NCBI GenBank assembly: GCA_021613535.1
Contig: CP075493.1
Span: 15,500,001-15,564,000, forward strand
Direction: 5' to 3'
Origin: Adineta vaga
Taxonomy: Eukaryota; Rotifera
Length of the DNA: 64,000 bases
The notes under the pieces were generated by a model that made no database searches, had not been told where the DNA came from, and was given only the letters and a program-made list of their open reading frames with translations. Of this stretch, positions 58,626-64,000 are shown piece after piece. How positions within the stretch are numbered: the first letter of the stretch is position 1; the number at the start of each line of letters is the position of its first letter. Both the position numbers and the translations under genes were made by a program.

Positions 58626-61466
58626 TTATGATTGAAACTCAGCTTGTGTATCCGATAGTGTTTTTCTATACTCCAACATGTATGGATGTTTTTCAGATAG
58701 TCTTTTTTCAGCTATTTGTACTGCTTGATGTGCATGTTCATATGCTATTTTGTACTGTTTCATCTCCTTATAAATTTTCGCTAGATTATGTTGAGTTTCT
58801 GCTAGAACAGGATGTGTCGATGGTAGAGATTCTTCACGGATTTTTTGCGCTTTTCCATGAAATTCTAAAGCTGTTGAATAGTCTTTCATAACTCGATATA
58901 GTTCACCCATGTAATTATACGTCCAAGCCAAGAAGACTGGGTCATACGTAACATTCTCCAGAATTTCTCTCGCTTTTTCCAGAAATGGTAGCGCAGACTT
59001 CGTATCTCCTGTCAATCTATAAACATCACCGATATTACTGTATGTTATTCCAAGTTGAGGATGTCGTTCCGAGAGTACATTACGGATAATTTCGAGCGCT
59101 TTCTTGAAATACTGCAACGCTTTTGTGTAATCCTTCATACAACGATAAACTTTACCTAAGCTCCTGTAACTATTGGCCCATGAAGGATGAGTTGATGAGA
59201 GAGATTTTTGTTTGATTTTGTCTGCTTTTTTATAATATTCAAGTGCTTTTGAATATTCTCCTGTATCTAGATACACTGCACCGATGTTGTTATAATCTAC
59301 AGCCAACGAAGAATGCGTTGGTGGAAGAGATTTTTCGCTGATATTGCGTGCTTTCTGATAGTATTCAAGTGCTTGTGAATATTCTCCTACATCGAAATAC
59401 ACTCCGCCTATGTTGGTGTAACTGGCACCCAAATCAGGATGAGTTGGGGGAAGAGATTGTTCCTTGATTTTGTGCGCTTTCTCGTAGTATTCGAGCGCTT
59501 TTGAATATTCTCCTTTATATGAATATATTGTACCAATGCTATCGTAACTTGTAGCTAACCAAGAATGATTTGGAGAAAGAGATTCTTCCGCGATTTTGTG
59601 ACTTTTCTCATAGTATTCAAGTGCTTTTGAATATTCTGCCATGTTGGTATACACATCACCAAGGTTGCTGTAACTTGTAACCAACCAAAAGTGATTTGGA
59701 GGAAGAGACTTTTCATAGATTTTGTTTCCTCTCTCATAACATTCAAGTGCTTTGGGATAGTTTCCCATACTTAAATGCACTTGACCGATATAGTTGTAAC
59801 TGGTACCCAATTCAGGATGATTAGGAGAAAGAGATCCTTCTATAATATCGAGACCTTTCTGATAATATTGAAGTGCTTTTGACTCGTCTCCCATATGTAA
59901 GTATATTCGACCGATGTTGTTGTAATTTATAGTCAACCAAGAATGATTTCGTGAGAGAGATTTTTCATAGATTTTTTGCCCTTTCTCATAGTATTCAAGT
60001 GCTTTCGAGTATTTTCCCATCTCTGAATATACTCGACCGATGTCTATATAATTTGTACCCACCGATGTATCATTTGATCCATGTAATCGTCTACAGATTC
60101 TGAGTGATTCTTTATAATAATCAAGTGCTTTTAAGTTCTCTCCCATATCCGAATACACACGTCCGAGCTCATGATTGAGTACAAAGATTTGAGCGAAGTC
60201 ATTTCGAGGTGCTTTGTTTAGAAGAAAATGATAAAGAGTTTTAGTTTGTTCCAGATCACCAGATAGAAGTAACAATTTACTTAATCGATGCCATCCAGTG
60301 GATCCAGAAATTTCTTCTCTAATGTTTGCAGTAAGATCTTGAAGTTTATGATCGTCATTTTGTGTGAGCATAAGTTCTACTTCAAATATTTGCGTGTGTT
60401 GCTGAATTATTTGAACTTGACCGATGCGAAAAATTGAGTTCATTGAAAAAAGAATCTCTTTTTCCGTCTCTTTATAGTAACCTTCTTCACCGATAACAGC
60501 AAATGGTGTACAAGGGCATGCTGGATCGATGGTCATTTTGAAAAGAACTCCTACGTGATCGGATTTTTCCAAAGCTTTGCTAGCAAATTCATATGAAATT
60601 TCACGATTTGCACTGGTAGATAAAAAACTATTGAATGACAACAGACCACCGACTGATGCTTGTAATTGATCGAAATCTGTACGTGATAAACCTTGACCAC
60701 GATAAAGCGTTTTTGGAAACAAATGTTTTTGTTTGGAATAAAGTTGCTCTATGTGATGATGGAGACTTTGAATGAAAAGACCTATTGAGATCATTATAGT
60801 TGTATCGAATGTGCGCAACGCTCGATTCAATACATGATATGTAAAGCATTCTCGAGTATACCACCAAATAGATGTATCAGCAGTATAGTTCTGCTCAAAT
60901 TCATCAATGATTTTTAATTCTATTTCATTATCTGGATAAAGGTTACGACATGCGTCAGCAAGTTTATGAATTTCGTCTTTATCATATTTCATTTCTAAAA
61001 TAGCTTCTTTAAATAGCGTTGTATACATAAATGTTGGTTCTAATTCATTAGGATTTCGAGCATTTGTCACAGTGATTGGCATCAAATCACGATCGCTCAA
61101 ACGAACGTATTGTTGCAAAGCTTCACAAAGAGATGGAATATCTGTGAAAACTCCTTTGACCTTTTTCCAATCTTTAGTCCATTGTTCATGTTTTGTTTTA
61201 TTGTCACAAAATATATAGATGGAATCTATTTGTGGCATATGATGAATACGAGGCACACAGTCCAAGCCAAGAGTTCCTGAAGTAATCATGAAAATATTTT
61301 CATCTTTAGCGTCAGTAACGAAATTTACACAATCGTTCGGATCTGTGTATGTTTTGATTGTGTTTACGATTTGTTGTAGTTTGGTAAGAAAGCGTTTACA
61401 ATCTTCATTTGTTTCAGCAAAAGATGAGTCAAGCCAGATTAAAAAGAAATTCTGCGCAATTTCCAT
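58626..61466 (-). CDS. ADP-ribosyltransferase-TPR fusion protein with 12 TPRs and N-terminal receiver-like domain
   Basis: 946 residues from the ATG ending at 61466. The frame is open upstream to a possible splice acceptor near 61515, so an extra 5' exon is possible. Residues ~1-120 are the receiver-like domain (FFLIWLDSS, NDCVNFVTDA, IFMITSGTLG, IDSIYIFC, KVKGVFTD). The ART domain has R256 in YRGQGL, SFNSFLSTS around 283, and E335/E337 in ETEKEILFS, so the R-S-E triad is complete. Residues ~410-930 hold twelve 42-residue TPRs of the kinesin light chain type. Repeats two to eight are almost identical (MGEYSKALEYYEKA type), indicating recent copying within the gene. No signal peptide or membrane span. 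It probably ADP-ribosylates arginine in a protein bound by the TPRs; target unknown. Confidence 0.87.
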   Translation of the reverse strand: MEIAQNFFLIWLDSSFAETNEDCKRFLTKLQQIVNTIKTYTDPNDCVNFVTDAKDENIFMITSGTLGLDCVPRIHHMPQIDSIYIFCDNKTKHEQWTKDWKKVKGVFTDIPSLCEALQQYVRLSDRDLMPITVTNARNPNELEPTFMYTTLFKEAILEMKYDKDEIHKLADACRNLYPDNEIELKIIDEFEQNYTADTSIWWYTRECFTYHVLNRALRTFDTTIMISIGLFIQSLHHHIEQLYSKQKHLFPKTLYRGQGLSRTDFDQLQASVGGLLSFNSFLSTSANREISYEFASKALEKSDHVGVLFKMTIDPACPCTPFAVIGEEGYYKETEKEILFSMNSIFRIGQVQIIQQHTQIFEVELMLTQNDDHKLQDLTANIREEISGSTGWHRLSKLLLLSGDLEQTKTLYHFLLNKAPRNDFAQIFVLNHELGRVYSDMGENLKALDYYKESLRICRRLHGSNDTSVGTNYIDIGRVYSEMGKYSKALEYYEKGQKIYEKSLSRNHSWLTINYNNIGRIYLHMGDESKALQYYQKGLDIIEGSLSPNHPELGTSYNYIGQVHLSMGNYPKALECYERGNKIYEKSLPPNHFWLVTSYSNLGDVYTNMAEYSKALEYYEKSHKIAEESLSPNHSWLATSYDSIGTIYSYKGEYSKALEYYEKAHKIKEQSLPPTHPDLGASYTNIGGVYFDVGEYSQALEYYQKARNISEKSLPPTHSSLAVDYNNIGAVYLDTGEYSKALEYYKKADKIKQKSLSSTHPSWANSYRSLGKVYRCMKDYTKALQYFKKALEIIRNVLSERHPQLGITYSNIGDVYRLTGDTKSALPFLEKAREILENVTYDPVFLAWTYNYMGELYRVMKDYSTALEFHGKAQKIREESLPSTHPVLAETQHNLAKIYKEMKQYKIAYEHAHQAVQIAEKRLSEKHPYMLEYRKTLSDTQAEFQS
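58900..60180 (-). repeat. 126 bp tandem repeat encoding TPRs
   Basis: Inside the ART-TPR gene the 126 bp unit recurs with long shared DNA words (for example TATTCAAGTGCTTTTGAATA and its near variants) between about 59250 and 60050. The outer units are more diverged. Confidence 0.75.
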
Positions 61467-61499
61467 TCGTACTGGTGCTGATGGTCGATGCTCTTGTAA

Positions 61500-61855
61500 T
61501 GAAGCGCTCGTTACTAAAAATCGATAGGATGTATAGACAGTAATATTACAAAAAATTAATAGATGTATATGTCAGTAGCCCAGCAGTAAAGTAGTCACTT
61601 TCATTCACTCTTGGTCAATAATATGTCGAACGAAGTTCAAATATTTTTACTACTGTATATTAATTGTATAGATATAGATATAATAGTATCTACGTGTAAA
61701 ATGAGATAGTTTCACGAAAGTCTATATTAATTTACATTATTTTCAAAAAAGAAATATAGTCTAAAAGGTTTGAATCTTGTTAAATAGCAAATCAAGCTCG
61801 AATTCTAAGGTCATGAGATTTGCTTGTCAGTTACATTGGTCCCTATGGCGTCTAA
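61500..61855. other. Upstream region of the ART-TPR gene, no other gene recognised
   Basis: May contain a small upstream exon or 5' UTR of the gene ending at 61466. Nothing else is supported. Confidence 0.35.
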
Positions 61856-62128
61856 TTAGTATTGTGACTCATTTTTCTTCTTACCTTCATCTGAAATAGA
61901 TGAAACATCTCTAGTTACTAGCCGATGGTTTTTACTATGTAGAGAAGTATGATGTAATGATTGGTTAGTTGTTGTACTGTGATCATTTGAATCTGCCGTT
62001 GATTTGTTTGATATTGATGCTGTCGATGACGGTTCAATCAGCCGACTATCTTTTAAATGGTTTGACACTTTCTTCGTCTTCGTCTCATTTATATGAGTTG
62101 TTCTTCCACTATTATTCATTTTGTCCAT
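61856..62128 (-). CDS. Short Ser/Thr/Asn-rich ORF, unknown
   Basis: From the ATG ending at 62128 about 90 codons encode a polar, disordered sequence (MDKMNNSGRTTHINE, PSSTASISNKSTADSNDHST, then GKKKNESQY). There is no domain, signal or membrane span. It could be the last exon of a larger gene or a chance low-complexity frame. Confidence 0.25.
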   Translation of the reverse strand: MDKMNNSGRTTHINETKTKKVSNHLKDSRLIEPSSTASISNKSTADSNDHSTTTNQSLHHTSLHSKNHRLVTRDVSSISDEGKKKNESQY

Positions 62129-62164
62129 ACGACGCCGGGTGAATGCTATGCTGTGAAACGACAA

Positions 62165-62673
62165 GTTGAATTTTCTTATGAATAGAAATAAAACTGTCCT
62201 TATTTATATTATTCTTTCTTCGATTTTCGTTACTGTTTGCTTCTATGTTTGTATTATTCTTTCCAACTTTGTCAGAACTTCACGTTACTTTTCTCCGAAA
62301 TGTTGTCGCGAATGAAGAAGTGGCAGACAAGAAATTTATTCAAGATTAGAGAACGAAAAAAGGTAAAGATTCGAAAAGGACTGGGAATGAGAGAAGAAGT
62401 TTGGACGAATGAAGAATTAAAGCTTTTATTCGTATCCTCGACATAGTTGTTGATTTTCGATGTTTTCTGTCGTTTTGAAGAAAATGTTTTTTTTTGACCT
62501 TTCTCCCACACCCACCCTCAAGATGCTGATATTTGAAAAAGAGAAGCGTTTTCTCTTGGATTAACATAAAATACGTTATTAATGTATCAAAAGATTCTGA
62601 TTGAAAACAAACATCTAGATATAGAAAGCGAATGTATAAAACATTTTGTTTGTAAGAAAATAAAGTTTAAAGA
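62165..62673. other. Spacer with a C-rich telomere-like tract
   Basis: CTCCCACACCCACCCTCAAG lies at 62502-62521. No gene recognised; the short open frames here look like chance. Confidence 0.4.
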
Positions 62674-63075
62674 ATGCATAATTTTACAATATTTTTGTGT
62701 ACAATTACTTGTATTGGATATGTTTCAATGATTGTCAAAGCAACTGATACAACATCTATACGTCCCAAAGGTCGAAAAGAAGGTTATGATGCATTAGTTT
62801 CTAGTTGCGGTCCAAATAGAGGATGATGTGATGAACATGATGCTTGTTGGAGAAAATATAATTGTAATTATGCTAGTTGGGCTCTAGTTGGTTAGTATAG
62901 AAAAAAAAAGATATAATTATTATCATTTTATAGTATTACTTAAATTCTAGGTGAATTTGGATGTTTGTTTAGTAAATGTTGTCAAGGTAATGTAAAAGTT
63001 ATGAGTTGTATAGCAACTCAAAATCCTGGACCATCTACTTGTTGCTCAAAAGGTACTTGTGGACAGCCGAACTAA
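62674..63075 (+). pseudogene. Broken small secreted Cys-rich protein gene
   Basis: The ATG at 62674 opens a signal peptide (FTIFLCTITCIGYVSMI). A 60 bp intron (62891-62950, GTTAGT...TCTAG) joins YASWALVG to EFGCLFSKCC in frame. The mature part has about ten Cys (VSSCGPNRG, CDEHDACWRKYNC, FSKCCQG, CIATQNPGPSTCCSKGTC). A TGA at 62824-62826 interrupts the first exon between NRG and CDEHD. The surrounding GATGATGTGATG suggests a three-base duplication that created the stop. Function unknown; the pattern is that of a disulfide-rich extracellular peptide. Confidence 0.5.
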
Positions 63076-63132
63076 AAGCATAGCGTATTTAAGAATTAAC
63101 CTTAGTTACTATAATTAAGCGATTCTTTTATT

Positions 63133-63189
63133 GAGGGTGTGGGTGTGCTCTTAATCCTCACGCTCACCCAGACCTAGATCCACACCCGA
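63133..63189. repeat. Telomere-like fold-back tract
   Basis: TGAGGGTGTGGGTGTGCTC is followed about 30 bases later by GATCCACACCCGAC. GGGTGTGG and CCACACCC are a perfect 8 bp inverted repeat. It lies 58 bp past the stop codon of the broken Cys-rich gene. Confidence 0.7.
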
Positions 63190-64000
63190 CGTGCTTCCAT
63201 GTTCGATTGTGTATATACCATTTGAGTTAGGAATGTATTGATTATCGTGTCGTTGCCAAATATGAATTTTTCCTCCACCATTTCTGTTTGGGCTACTGAT
63301 TTGAGTGTTTACGATCAGCTTTGATTGACAATAACTTCATGTCAAGGATCATAAATATCAGTAGTATGCTGTACATTGGATGCCGCTTTTTCATGATCAT
63401 TAGATACTTGATGATGACTCTTCTCGTTTTGCAAAATTTTCGCTACTGAGCAGTTATATAAATGATAACGTGTATTTGTTATTTATCGATATGAAGGCAT
63501 CAAACACAAAATAGGCGTTGTTATTATACTGTCTCGTTACGAGGTATATGCATGTGCACATCTGAGGATGTATCTATTGAGTTTATATTCCACCACGTCC
63601 GTAGGACATGGAGGAGTGGATGGTCCAAAAACGGGATGTGAAACGCACCCATCTGTCGTCCCTAATCCATTCAGATGAATGAAGAAGTATCCTAGTGCCT
63701 TGAAACAGTCATTAAACGTGCTTTTTCAGCGTCGTATTACGAGAGTAATTTGTAGGAAATCAGTGACAGTGGTGAAAACATGACGAAATATCGGTTCAAG
63801 ACAGCGCATGTCGTGTCATAACACTTGTTTAGCAGCGTGTTGTATGGTGGCTGCGATAACTTTTCTCCATCATTGATAGGAGATGACTTTGCATCAAGTA
63901 AAACTTATCAGTGCGAGCAAGAAACTCTTATCAACACGTGCAACTCTTCATATTACTTTTTCACAATCTTGACGAAGACAGGTTTGGCTGTGGGGAGCTC
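63190..64000. other. No gene recognised; GC content rises toward the end
   Basis: Around 63560-63690 the minus strand reads GLGTTDGCVSHPVFGPSTPP, which may be coding. The last ~450 bases are visibly richer in G and C than the rest of the window. No motif allows a name. Confidence 0.3.

Overview
The window reads as nuclear DNA of a bdelloid rotifer (Adineta/Rotaria-like). Pointers are AT-rich sequence, compact genes with many 45-65 bp GT-AG introns, ADP-ribosyltransferase/TPR fusion genes in several copies, large domain-shuffled 7TM receptors, metabolic genes of bacterial or fungal flavour, many decayed gene copies, and G-rich tracts resembling the TGTGGG-type telomere repeat reported for bdelloids. 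The assignment rests on these features; no marker gene was compared.

Layout. 1-3.5 kb: two decayed genes (F-box/LRR-like; receiver-like domain). 3.7-5.9 kb: aldehyde dehydrogenase (-). 6-8.5 kb: little, with a decayed Ser/Thr-rich membrane protein. 8.6-13.8 kb: a compact set of proline iminopeptidase (-), thioredoxin-like protein (+), purple acid phosphatase (-) and a rhodopsin-like GPCR (-). 14-16.5 kb: fragments (FkbM methyltransferase, GT-D-like glycosyltransferase). 16.7-18.1 kb: secreted orphan (-). 19.3-21.2 kb: two-TM orphan (+). 22.8-24.5 kb: carboxylesterase (-). 25.2-27.5 kb: ART-TPR protein (+). 28-30.7 kb: a decayed receptor gene split by a solo LTR, then another fragment. 30.8-31.3 kb: cytidine deaminase-like (-). 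31.6-34.0 kb: F-box/LRR protein built exon by exon (+). 34.6-36.8 kb: long-chain acyl-CoA synthetase (+). 37.9-39.6 kb: decayed ART-TPR gene (+).

39.6-50.0 kb holds two large 7TM receptors in tandem on the minus strand. They share a related 7TM core but have unrelated ectodomains: LDLa/EGF in one, NHL plus four repeated beta modules in the other. A small secreted WAP/antistasin-type protein lies between them. 50.2-53.7 kb: a divergent pair, class III aminotransferase (-) and ACSF2-like acyl-CoA synthetase (+). 55.7-57.1 kb: decayed beta-lactamase-like hydrolase. 57.7-58.0 kb: a tRNA-like cloverleaf and a U6 snRNA-like gene, so a small Pol III patch. 58.6-61.5 kb: a second intact ART-TPR protein (-) with 12 TPRs. 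62.7-63.1 kb: broken Cys-rich secreted protein gene.

The genes do not form a pathway. Several handle lipids, carbonyls and peptides (ALDH, two acyl-CoA synthetases, esterase, iminopeptidase, phosphatase). Others look like sensing or defence-type proteins (ART-TPR, F-box/LRR, chimeric 7TM receptors). The strongest candidates for new biology are the receiver-like/ART/TPR family, the ectodomain-swapped 7TM receptors, and the recurring short telomere-like fold-back tracts between genes.
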